Shown piece by piece: positions 1 to 6,258 of a stretch of 7,257 nt of DNA. Position 1 is the first letter of the stretch. Each line of letters begins with the position of its first letter. This DNA comes from JBKBXU01 sp046313675 (GTDB lineage Bacteria > Bacteroidota > Bacteroidia > Cytophagales > Cytophagaceae). The notes under the pieces were generated by a model. That model was not told where the DNA came from and ran no database searches. It saw only the letters and a list, made by a program, of their open reading frames with translations. The DNA lies in the NCBI GenBank assembly GCA_046313675.1, contig JBKBXU010000246.1, positions 1 through 7,257 of the forward strand. Direction: 5' to 3'. Position numbers and translations under genes: made by a program.

Positions 1-23
1 GTTAGAAAAACCGTTTTAGTTTT

Positions 24-31
24 TATATTTG
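24..31 (+). promoter_or_regulatory. Bacteroidota-type -7 promoter box upstream of the TerB-like gene
   Basis: TATATTTG is an exact match to the Bacteroidota sigma-ABfr -7 consensus TAnnTTTG. It ends 13 bases before the ATG at 45, so transcription would begin about 35-38 and leave a leader of only some 7-16 bases. The upstream -33 element is poor: only GTTAG at the window edge (1-5) lies at a plausible distance. The match and its position are seen; promoter function is inferred. Confidence 0.5.
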
Positions 32-44
32 CATCAGCAACACT

Positions 45-416
45 ATGATAATGACGTCAGAACAAAAAAAAGCCTTCCTTCTCTTAAAAGCGATCATCTT
101 CAGCTATCATGGGCTGGATGAAGATGAAAAGAGAATTCTGGATGAAACTGCAGAGAAACTTTCTGCTTTCCAGGAGCTGGAATGGGCACTGAACTTTTTA
201 AATGAAGATGTCTTAACAGCGTTTGACAGAGGTAGAGCATATTTCAATACGACCATTGCTACTTACGATAATGAAACCAAGCTTTCCTACCTCAATATGG
301 TATGGGATGCCACGAAATTAAAAGGCTATATAACCGAAATGGAAGCAATGGCTATGCTTAAGCTTGCCAAAGACTGGGGTGTACAGAAAGAACTGCTTGG
401 AATGGTAAGGAAATAA
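45..416 (+). CDS. Small helical TerB-like protein (hypothetical)
   Basis: A 123-residue soluble protein without signal peptide or membrane segment, so probably cytosolic. It appears all-helical, and two loops share a G-hydrophobic-D/T-x-x-E pattern followed by a helix: residues 23-28 (GLDEDE) and 94-100 (GYITEME). The second is followed by AMAMLKLAKDWGV, much like the end of TerB/DjlA-N domains, where 'DG.it..E...l..ia..lg(v)' is usual. TerB-type domains occur in tellurite-resistance and stress-related proteins and can bind metal, but here the second loop has K-G rather than D-G, so metal binding is doubtful. The family call is by pattern only; the function is unknown. ATG 45 and ATG 51 are both possible starts; 45 gives the longer protein, but 51 (MTSEQKK) would be equally natural given the short leader. 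It converges on the T9SS cargo gene and ends 38 bases before the shared terminator. Confidence 0.75.
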   Translation: MIMTSEQKKAFLLLKAIIFSYHGLDEDEKRILDETAEKLSAFQELEWALNFLNEDVLTAFDRGRAYFNTTIATYDNETKLSYLNMVWDATKLKGYITEMEAMAMLKLAKDWGVQKELLGMVRK

Positions 417-454
417 TTTTATAACATTATTATAAATTAAGATCAAATAACATT

Positions 455-500
455 TATAAATAAGAAAAGGCAGCCAAATGGCTGCCTTTTCTTATTTATA
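455..500. terminator. Bidirectional intrinsic terminator between convergent genes
   Basis: Two 21-base arms (455-475 and 480-500) are perfectly complementary around an AAAT loop (476-479). The GC-rich core GGCAGCC/GGCTGCC is flanked by A-rich and T-rich outer arms, so a U-rich 3' side is made whichever strand is transcribed. It lies 38 bases after the stop of the TerB-like gene and 23 bases after the stop of the T9SS cargo gene on the other strand, and so can end both transcripts. Confidence 0.9.
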
Positions 501-523
501 GGTATAAGGTGATAAGTAATTAC

Positions 524-2484
524 CTATTTTACAACAAGTCTTTCAACACCTACCACTTCGCCATCAGCAACGATGTGAAGGATGTAGATGCCTTTCTGAA
601 GAGCTGAAGCGTCAAAAGATCCACCATTTGATCTTCCGGCAAATCTTGCAACTTCATTACCCATTGTATTAGCAACTTTTATCTGAATATCCATACCTGA
701 TATAGCATCGTATTCAACCGTTGTCATACCTGTAGTAGGGTTAGGATAAATATTCAAGGTAGTTCTCATTCTGGCTTTAGCAGCAGCAGTTTCACCCAGG
801 GTAGTGAAGCTTATCGTATTTGATGGATNNNNNNNNNNTCTCCACTTACATTAACAGCTACTATTCTAAACTCATAGTTTGTATTAGGGGTAAGACCAGA
901 AACTGCATAAGTAATTTCTTCAATCACATCAACTTCAACCCAACTACCATTATCATTACGTTCTATTCTGTAAGAAGTAGCTCTAGCCGCAGCCTCCCAA
1001 TTTAAAGTAACTGAAGTTTCAGTAATATTTGAAGGAGCAGATACTGCAGGTTGTGCAGGTACATCAGGGGCTTCTAAGGTTGTTTCAGTTACCACTTCAC
1101 TTGGCTCAGAAGTTCCTCCATTATTCTTGGCAGAAACCCTTATGGAATAAGTGGTTTCAAAATCCAAACCTTCTATGATAACTGTTGTTTCATTTGTTTC
1201 TAAAGACTCCCAATTTTCGCCATCCTCAGAATATTCCACCACATAAGATGTAGCAAATATTACAGACTCCCAACTTACTTCGATTTGTCTATAAGAAATC
1301 GCCTCGGCAACTAAACCTGTGGGTACATCAGGAGTAGGCAATTCAACAGCACTACCAAGTAAAATCCAATCAATTTCTACAGTACCATCAAAACCTCCAT
1401 CTTCTCCGTCAACAAATATGGTCAAATCACTTATTGAATTTATATCTTCCTCATCTGAAGGAATAAATTCCCCCGTATACAAAGTTCCTACTTCTGAAAG
1501 TATAAAAGTAGATCCTCCGATAGTTAAAGCTGTACCATCAACTGATGAACGTGCAAAAACCTGAACAAAAGGGTTATTGGAAAGATCAAGGGAAGCCTGA
1601 ATCTCACTTTCATTATTTGTATTCACACAGTTAGGCACAATCCCCATCCAAATACCAGAAGTCCACATTGCAGGAGCAGTTCCGTCTCCGGTAATGGTCC
1701 AGGTTCCATCCTCAGCTTGATGAGAAAACCCATTTAAATCTTCAGAAGGACTAGTCCAGCAAGGCTCTGTACCTTCTGTATAATAAAATTCATTAGAGTA
1801 ACCTGTATTGTTTCCGGCGATTAGCGGGTCAATTGTAATTTCATCATTACCGACTATTATGTAGTCAAATTCTACAACAAGTGACTCCGGATTGTTAGCT
1901 GTGCCGGGGTTAATAGTAATATAAAGAAAGTCAATATTTGCGGGATCTACCGCTGTTGGTTCAGAACAAGAACCATACTGACAAACAAATTTGCCGGTAT
2001 AGTTGAAAGTCTGCTCTACCCAGTTATTCACATTTGCTGCTGAAATTGTTAGTGTGTTTCCACAAGCATTACAATTAGTAGACCTGTTTTGGTTGTCCCC
2101 CATTTGAATGGAAACTACAGTTCCGGCTGTATTGGATCTAACACGAAATCTCACGGTTGGTGAATTAGTTACATCAATAGGAACCTGGCCACCTCCTGGT
2201 TCTTCATCCGCACGGCACTGTTGGGTAATTCCCATCCATACACCATCGTATTCAGGATTTGCACTCATTCCCTGAATACGAAAAGTTCCTTCAGCAGTTT
2301 CAGACAAGTTATAATACTGCGGAGCTTCTTCATTAGCTGCAGCACTTGTCCAGCAAGGACGGTTTTCACCGTTACCGTGAGCGAAATCTGTCCGCCACCC
2401 AGTCTTTGACTGGTTTACCGTCTGGCTGTAAGCCATTGATAACGACAGCAAACATGTACTAGCTAAGAGTAATATTTTCTTCAT
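524..2484 (-). CDS. Secreted T9SS cargo: two tandem beta-sandwich modules, two Fn3 domains, type A sorting domain (interrupted by assembly gap)
   Basis: A surface or secreted protein, roughly 650 residues once the gap is bridged. A Sec signal peptide (1-20, cleavage A-Y-S/Q21) is followed by two related modules at about 28-213 and 225-378. Each contains PCWTS (43-47 and 241-245) and, about 40 residues later, a WMGI..xC motif ending at C90 and C286; C44-C90 and C242-C286 are plausible disulfides. The modules end in hydrophobic strands (FDYIIVG, IDWILLG), as in carbohydrate-binding-like jelly rolls. Two fibronectin type III domains follow (about 386-470 and 474 to past the gap). After the gap the reading frame continues as PSNTISFTTLGET, a basic Ala/Arg linker, then a T9SS type A sorting domain starting TLNIYPNPTTG and ending GVERLVVK. 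The frame changes across the Ns, so the apparent stop at 811-813 is an artefact. MKK start with A-rich upstream and no SD. The ligand is unknown; adhesion or glycan binding is inferred. Confidence 0.9.
829..838. other. Assembly gap (10 Ns) inside the T9SS cargo gene
   Basis: Exactly ten Ns, probably a scaffolder placeholder and not a measured length. The left and right parts of the gene are open into the gap in frames that need a true length of 3k+2 bases (2, 5, 8 and so on), whereas ten is 3k+1. Aligning the second Fn3 domain to the first (GGTSEPSE against SG...PSN) suggests three residues between the glycine and PS, which means five missing bases. A collapsed extra Fn3 repeat is also possible. 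Confidence 0.95.
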
Positions 2485-2509
2485 ACTTTTTTGTTGAGTT
2501 TAGTTTATA

Positions 2510-2545
2510 ATTCTACATCAAATCTAAAAATATTTTTCCAACAAA
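2510..2545 (-). promoter_or_regulatory. Promoter of the 524-2484 T9SS cargo gene
   Basis: Read on the minus strand, TAGATTTG (2526-2519) matches the TAnnTTTG -7 consensus exactly. A TTTG (2545-2542) lies 15 bases upstream as a candidate -33 element, slightly closer than usual. The box lies in the 17-base block TAGATTTGATGTAGAAT (2526-2510), which recurs with one mismatch upstream of the 2911-4296 gene. The leader would be about 25-30 bases, A-rich, ending AAAAAAGT before the ATG, with no Shine-Dalgarno sequence. Confidence 0.7.
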
Positions 2546-2600
2546 AAAAATAAAAAGAAAAGAAGGCAAAATAGTAATAAAACAATTTAAATAATTGCAA

Positions 2601-2750
2601 TTAATTGATAGGTAAATAGAAAGGAATTAAAATAAAATTTACCACGAATTCAGGGCCTGTAAAATCATCCCTCCAGCCGTTAGGGTCAAGCTGTGCAAAT
2701 ACCAAAGGAAATGTTAGCGATAACAAAAAGGTCAGTAGCAGTCTTTTAAT
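2601..2750 (-). pseudogene. Start-less N-terminal remnant of a third T9SS cargo paralogue
   Basis: The minus strand encodes 49 residues from an ATT (2750-2748) to a TAA (2603-2601). Its first part reads like the start of the neighbouring 461-residue protein: IKRLLLTFLLSLTFPLVFAQ then LDPNGWRDDFTG, against MKKLLLILCLAMVAPIAFAQ then VGPTGWKDDFTG. At DNA level 2655-2698 matches 4202-4245 at 38 of 44 positions. The similarity stops just after DDFTG, and the tail to the stop is low-complexity hydrophobic residues of AT-rich DNA. There is no ATG in frame (ATT stands where ATG is expected), no TAnnTTTG box upstream, and no module, Fn3 or sorting domain downstream. I read it as the stump of a tandem paralogue whose body was deleted. 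ATT initiation producing a tiny secreted peptide cannot be excluded but is unlikely. Confidence 0.8.
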
Positions 2751-2859
2751 AAATGAAGTTTTTTTAAGGTTTTGAATGTTTATGTTCTAAAGCACAAAGA
2801 AACCAGCACCCCTAAAAAATGTTTTATAAAAATAAGCTTTATAATAACCTATAAACGCA

Positions 2860-2891
2860 AAAAAGGGGATGGCGCAGGCCATCCCCTTTTT
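2860..2891 (-). terminator. Intrinsic terminator of the 2911-4296 T9SS cargo gene
   Basis: Arms 2860-2873 and 2878-2891 form a perfect 14-bp stem (nine mostly GC pairs, GGGGATGGC/GCCATCCCC, plus five A-T pairs) around a 4-base loop. It lies 19 bases beyond the stop codon of the minus-strand gene, and the transcript runs out through six Us (complement of 2859-2864). The A/T flanks are symmetrical, so it could also stop plus-strand transcription. Confidence 0.88.
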
Positions 2892-2910
2892 ATCTATGTT
2901 ATGTAAGTAA

Positions 2911-4296
2911 TTACTTAACTACTAATCTTTCAACACCGATAACTTCACCGGCAGCAAGGATATTTACAATGTAAATTCCTTTTTGTAGGCTTGAAGCATC
3001 AAAAGAAGCGCCATTTGCAGAACCTGCAAATCTTGCAACTTCGTTACCCATCATGTTAGCAACAGAGATTTGAATGTCCATACCATTGATGGCATCATAA
3101 TCAATTCTTGTAGCATCTGTAGTTGGGTTAGGATATATGTTAAGTGTAACTCTCATTCTAGCTCTTGCCGCAGAAGTTTCAGTATCTGTAGATGTAGTTT
3201 GAGCAGACCATTGAGACTCAAGACCTCCTTCAACAGCTTGTACTTCTATAGTATAAGCAGTATTAGGAGTTAAGTCAGTAATAACATGACCACTAGAAAC
3301 TCCATCTGCAGTAACCCAAGATCCACCAGCTATACTATATCTTAGGTTATAGGTAAGACCTGCAACTTCAGTCCATGTAGCAGTAATGGTAGTAGTAGTA
3401 GCTGCAAGCGCTAATCCTTCAGGAGCAGCAGGAGCTTGTGGCTCTGGCACATCTTCTAAAGCTGTATAAATACCAACAGATGCTATACCATCTATTATAG
3501 AAAATACTCTAAATCGATCTCCCTCTTCAACATCATTTAAATGTACAGAATAAGAGTTTGCTGCAGGAGTTGCAACATCATCCCAATATTCTACTTCTTC
3601 TTCATCTTCAATTTCCACTCTTCTTTTTTGTAAAATATACGTAGCATCAGTAATTTCTTCCCAAGTAAAATCAACATTGATTGTGGTATACTCATAACCA
3701 AATGTTGCAGGTGCTGCAGGGACGTCACCTATAACACCAGCTACAAAATTGTCTATTGAAAAATTTACATCATTATCAGTTTCTGCATCAGGCATTATAG
3801 TAAAACCCACTACTTTAGTATAATCAAAAACACATGGTTCTTCAGCACACTCCCATGCAGGAATACCTAACCCAGACATATCTTGCGTAATTTGTTGAGT
3901 TGTATTTGCTGGTATAGTAATAGTAACCCTTGGCCACTCTGCCTTTTGGCCATCAATATCTTCTAATGCTAGCCACGCAGACATTGCCACATCTCTGTTA
4001 TTAGTGATGCTAAAAGAAACGGTTGCATTACCTGTTAGATCCACGGTATATCCTCCAAGACCAACTCCCATGCCATCGTAATTTCCTTTATTAGTAGACG
4101 TAGAAGTTAACATTCCTCCACTTCGACTAACAGAAATATCTCCCCATCCAAACCAATAAACACCACCATATGGCCCAGTATATTGAGCATCATTTCCATC
4201 TCCTGTAAAATCGTCCTTCCAGCCTGTAGGGCCAACCTGTGCAAAAGCAATAGGAGCAACCATTGCCAAGCATAAAATAAGTAATAATTTCTTCAT
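2911..4296 (-). CDS. Secreted T9SS cargo: beta-sandwich module, Fn3-like domains, type A sorting domain
   Basis: A complete 461-residue surface or secreted protein. A Sec signal peptide (1-19, cleavage A-F-A/Q20) leads into one beta-sandwich, carbohydrate-binding-like module (about 22-187). It shares with the first module of the 524-2484 protein the GW..DF entry, the YDG(V/M).(M/V)G(I/L) stretch and the following 'D(V/L)T....V.F.(V/I).(S/N)N' strand. A divergent Fn3-like domain (about 192-283) and a typical one (about 288-370, with LTPNTAYTIEVQAV) follow. A TSAARARMR linker then joins the T9SS type A sorting domain (382-461; TLNIYPNPTT at its start, LQKGIYI, GVERLVVK at the end). That domain matches its neighbour's at about 62 of 80 residues, far closer than the rest. 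C150 and C155 could pair. Export would be by Sec, then T9SS to the cell surface; the ligand is unknown. Monocistronic by its own promoter and terminator. Confidence 0.93.
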   Translation of the reverse strand: MKKLLLILCLAMVAPIAFAQVGPTGWKDDFTGDGNDAQYTGPYGGVYWFGWGDISVSRSGGMLTSTSTNKGNYDGMGVGLGGYTVDLTGNATVSFSITNNRDVAMSAWLALEDIDGQKAEWPRVTITIPANTTQQITQDMSGLGIPAWECAEEPCVFDYTKVVGFTIMPDAETDNDVNFSIDNFVAGVIGDVPAAPATFGYEYTTINVDFTWEEITDATYILQKRRVEIEDEEEVEYWDDVATPAANSYSVHLNDVEEGDRFRVFSIIDGIASVGIYTALEDVPEPQAPAAPEGLALAATTTTITATWTEVAGLTYNLRYSIAGGSWVTADGVSSGHVITDLTPNTAYTIEVQAVEGGLESQWSAQTTSTDTETSAARARMRVTLNIYPNPTTDATRIDYDAINGMDIQISVANMMGNEVARFAGSANGASFDASSLQKGIYIVNILAAGEVIGVERLVVK

Positions 4297-4332
4297 ACTT
4301 TTTAAGTTTTTAAATGTTAAAAATTAAATTAG

Positions 4333-4369
4333 ATTCAACATCAAATCTAGTAACTTTTTTTGATTCAAA
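4333..4369 (-). promoter_or_regulatory. Promoter of the 2911-4296 T9SS cargo gene
   Basis: On the minus strand TAGATTTG (4349-4342) is an exact TAnnTTTG -7 box, with TTTG (4369-4366) 16 bases upstream as the likely -33 element. The block TAGATTTGATGTTGAAT (4349-4333) matches 16 of 17 bases of the block before the 524-2484 gene. The leader is about 10 bases longer here and AT-rich, ending AAAAAGT before the ATG. Confidence 0.7.
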
Positions 4370-4459
4370 AAATAAAATGCAATCTTTTAATAAGTAACAT
4401 TACATACATCCAAGGTTTTATACTAAAAATATTTATACTTAGATATGACAAAAGGCTTA

Positions 4460-4467
4460 TTATTTTG
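4460..4467 (+). promoter_or_regulatory. Weak candidate -7 box for the M1 peptidase gene
   Basis: TTATTTTG matches TAnnTTTG at all but the second base and lies 81 bases before the peptidase ATG. No clear TTTG element sits at the right distance upstream. It is the best plus-strand candidate I find in the divergent intergenic region. Confidence 0.2.
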
Positions 4468-4548
4468 CATTTAACAAGGTTAAATAATAGAAAAGTCAAA
4501 TTATTTTTAAATTAAAACCTATTTCCGATATAGCTGACTATTACATTC

Positions 4549-6156
4549 ATGAAGTTTAATGTATTTCTGACCATCTCTTTTACCGTAATCACCCTCTCCG
4601 CTCTCGGACAGGATTTTACAAGATACGACTCCCTTCGGGGCTCACTGCACAGCATGCGTGCCTATGATGTTAGTTTTTATGACCTCCACCTTCGGGTAAA
4701 TCCTGAAAGAAGATCGATATCAGGCTACAATAAAATCTATTTTAAAAGCACGGATACCCTCATCCGCATGCAGGTAGACTTGTTTGCCAATATGAATGTA
4801 GACAGTATCTTATCCGCAAAAACCATCTATTCATTTGAACGGGACAGTAATTTTATATTTATTAACTTCAAGCAAGCCTTGACTGAAGGTGAAGAAAACA
4901 TCCTAACCATATATTATTCAGGCCAGCCTCAGGTGGCAGCCAAACCACCCTGGGATGGTGGCTTTGTCTGGTCGACGGATTCTCTTGGCAGGCCATGGAT
5001 CGGCGTGGCGGTGGAAGGCGTAGGTGCCAGCCTATGGTGGCCAAACAAAGATCATATCAGCGAAAAACCTGACAGCATGCGCATGTCCTTTGAAGTTCCT
5101 TCCCAACTTACCTGTGTAGCAAATGGCCGCCTGAGAGAAAAAAAAGATCTGCAAGACGGTTATACCCGCTTTGTCTGGTTTGTCAACAACCCGATAAACA
5201 ATTACAATGTTACTCTCAACATCGCCCATTATGCGTTTTTTGATGACCTCTACCCCGGCAAAAGCGGAAACCTGGACCTGCACTATCATGTGCTGGATTA
5301 CAATCTCTCTAAGGCAAAAAAGCATTTCCGCCAGGTGCGTACCTTAATGGATAGTTTTGAAAAACTCTTTGGCCCCTACCCTTTTTATGAAGACAGCTAT
5401 AAATTGGTAGAAACACCTTACTGGGGCATGGAGCACCAAAGTTGCATCGCCTATGGCAACAATTACAAAACCGATTATTTTGATTTTGACTACATCATAC
5501 TCCATGAAAGCGGGCATGAGTGGTTTGGCAACAGGGTTACTGCGGCCGATCATGGGGAGCTGTGGATCCATGAAGCCTTTACCACCTATTCTGAAGCCTT
5601 GTACATCGAAAACAGGTTTGGTTACAAGAATATGATGAAGTACCTGCATCATCAGAAGAGCCTAATCATGAACAATGAACCCATTTTAGGCCCTTTAGGG
5701 GTAAATTATCACCACTGGGCAGGAGCCGATATGTATTACAAGGGCGCATGGATGCTGCACACGATCCGGAGGGTGTTGGATAATGACGCCTTATGGTTTG
5801 ACATTATGCGGGGCATTCCAACTGATTTGGGAGGAACAATTGTAAATACACAGGAAATAATAGCGTATTTTAATAAAAAATCAGGACAAGATCTTGGTCC
5901 GGTATTTATGCATTACCTTACAAAAACAGATCCGCCTAAGCTGATCTACTCGATGGAAAAGAAAAAAAACAAAACCTTCCTCCGCTTTCGCTGGGAAACA
6001 GAGGATAAAGATTTTAACATGCCGGTGGACATCCTTGTTAATAAAAAGGAGAAAATCCGGATACATCCATCTTCAAAAACAAAACGCAGGGAAATTCCTG
6101 TAAAAAAGATTAAAAGTGTGGAGGTGGATGATGGGTTTTATATTAACGTAAATTAA
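4549..6156 (+). CDS. Secreted M1-family zinc metallopeptidase (aminopeptidase-like)
   Basis: A 535-residue member of peptidase family M1 (gluzincins), expected to remove N-terminal residues from peptides. The zinc site is H319-E320-S-G-H323 followed after 18 residues by E342 (in WIHEAFTTYSEA), giving the full HExxH-x18-E signature, with E320 as general base. The exopeptidase motif appears as G293-M-E-H296 (GMEHQS) in place of GAMEN. Y396 of YYKG is the probable transition-state tyrosine. A signal peptide (1-20, cleavage A-L-G/Q21) and no lipobox or sorting domain point to the periplasm. Domains: N-terminal beta domain (about 22-230), thermolysin-like catalytic domain (about 230-450), and a short beta-rich tail (about 455-535). 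It is shorter than the usual 600-900 residues because the C-terminal helical domain is missing. Divergent from the cargo gene, 252 bases apart. Substrate unknown; peptide scavenging is inferred. Confidence 0.93.
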   Translation: MKFNVFLTISFTVITLSALGQDFTRYDSLRGSLHSMRAYDVSFYDLHLRVNPERRSISGYNKIYFKSTDTLIRMQVDLFANMNVDSILSAKTIYSFERDSNFIFINFKQALTEGEENILTIYYSGQPQVAAKPPWDGGFVWSTDSLGRPWIGVAVEGVGASLWWPNKDHISEKPDSMRMSFEVPSQLTCVANGRLREKKDLQDGYTRFVWFVNNPINNYNVTLNIAHYAFFDDLYPGKSGNLDLHYHVLDYNLSKAKKHFRQVRTLMDSFEKLFGPYPFYEDSYKLVETPYWGMEHQSCIAYGNNYKTDYFDFDYIILHESGHEWFGNRVTAADHGELWIHEAFTTYSEALYIENRFGYKNMMKYLHHQKSLIMNNEPILGPLGVNYHHWAGADMYYKGAWMLHTIRRVLDNDALWFDIMRGIPTDLGGTIVNTQEIIAYFNKKSGQDLGPVFMHYLTKTDPPKLIYSMEKKKNKTFLRFRWETEDKDFNMPVDILVNKKEKIRIHPSSKTKRREIPVKKIKSVEVDDGFYINVN

Positions 6157-6191
6157 TAATATTGGAATAAATAAATCTTTATTCATTTAAA

Positions 6192-6210
6192 ACCCGCCAA
6201 ATGGCCGGGT
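6192..6210. terminator. Possible weak hairpin terminator after the M1 peptidase gene
   Basis: ACCCGCC and GGCCGGGT pair around an AAAT loop with one bulged C, giving seven pairs, 35 bases after the peptidase stop. On the plus strand only CTCTT follows, so it is weak in that direction; on the minus strand a TTTTAAA follows. If it does not terminate, the peptidase and the barrel gene 102 bases downstream may be co-transcribed. Confidence 0.35.
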
Positions 6211-6258
6211 CTCTTAACAAATGAAATGCCTCGCAGGTTAGATATATAAACAGAGGTT

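Larger units (their letters stand above)
2485..2910. other. Intergenic region between the two T9SS cargo genes
   Basis: These 426 bases hold, from left to right: the promoter of the 524-2484 gene (2510-2545), a purine-rich AT stretch with no recognised content (about 2546-2600), a decayed gene fragment (2601-2750), an AT-rich stretch in which I see nothing firm (2751-2859), and the terminator of the next gene (2860-2891). Confidence 0.8.

Noticed and set aside
524..769. A separate 81-residue gene starting MRTTLNIYP
   Set aside because: It is the T9SS sorting domain of the larger protein. The frame is open upstream of this Met to the gap, and a bare sorting domain without signal peptide would make no sense.
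811..828. A genuine frameshift or premature stop making the 524-2484 gene a pseudogene
   Set aside because: The stop is reached only after crossing ten Ns of unknown true length. The other frame is open from the gap to the sorting-domain end and matches Fn3 sequence, so the break is an assembly artefact.
2598..2607. Perfect palindrome CAATTAATTG as an operator
   Set aside because: Ten-base AT palindromes are expected by chance in such AT-rich DNA, and it sits inside the tail of the remnant, away from any promoter box.
2824..2844. Hairpin TTATAAA/TTTATAA
   Set aside because: Only seven A-T pairs with a 7-base loop, too weak to act as a terminator; the real terminator lies just beyond it.
3070..3273. 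Open frames on the plus strand inside the cargo genes (also 820-1005, 1319-1564, 2221-2409)
   Set aside because: They are antisense shadows with serine-rich, low-complexity translations, no promoter and no recognisable domain.
5032..5652. Open frames opposite or overlapping the M1 peptidase (5032-5325, 5344-5652, 5453-5635, 5881-6066)
   Set aside because: They lie over the well-supported peptidase frame, including its zinc motif, and their translations show no family features.
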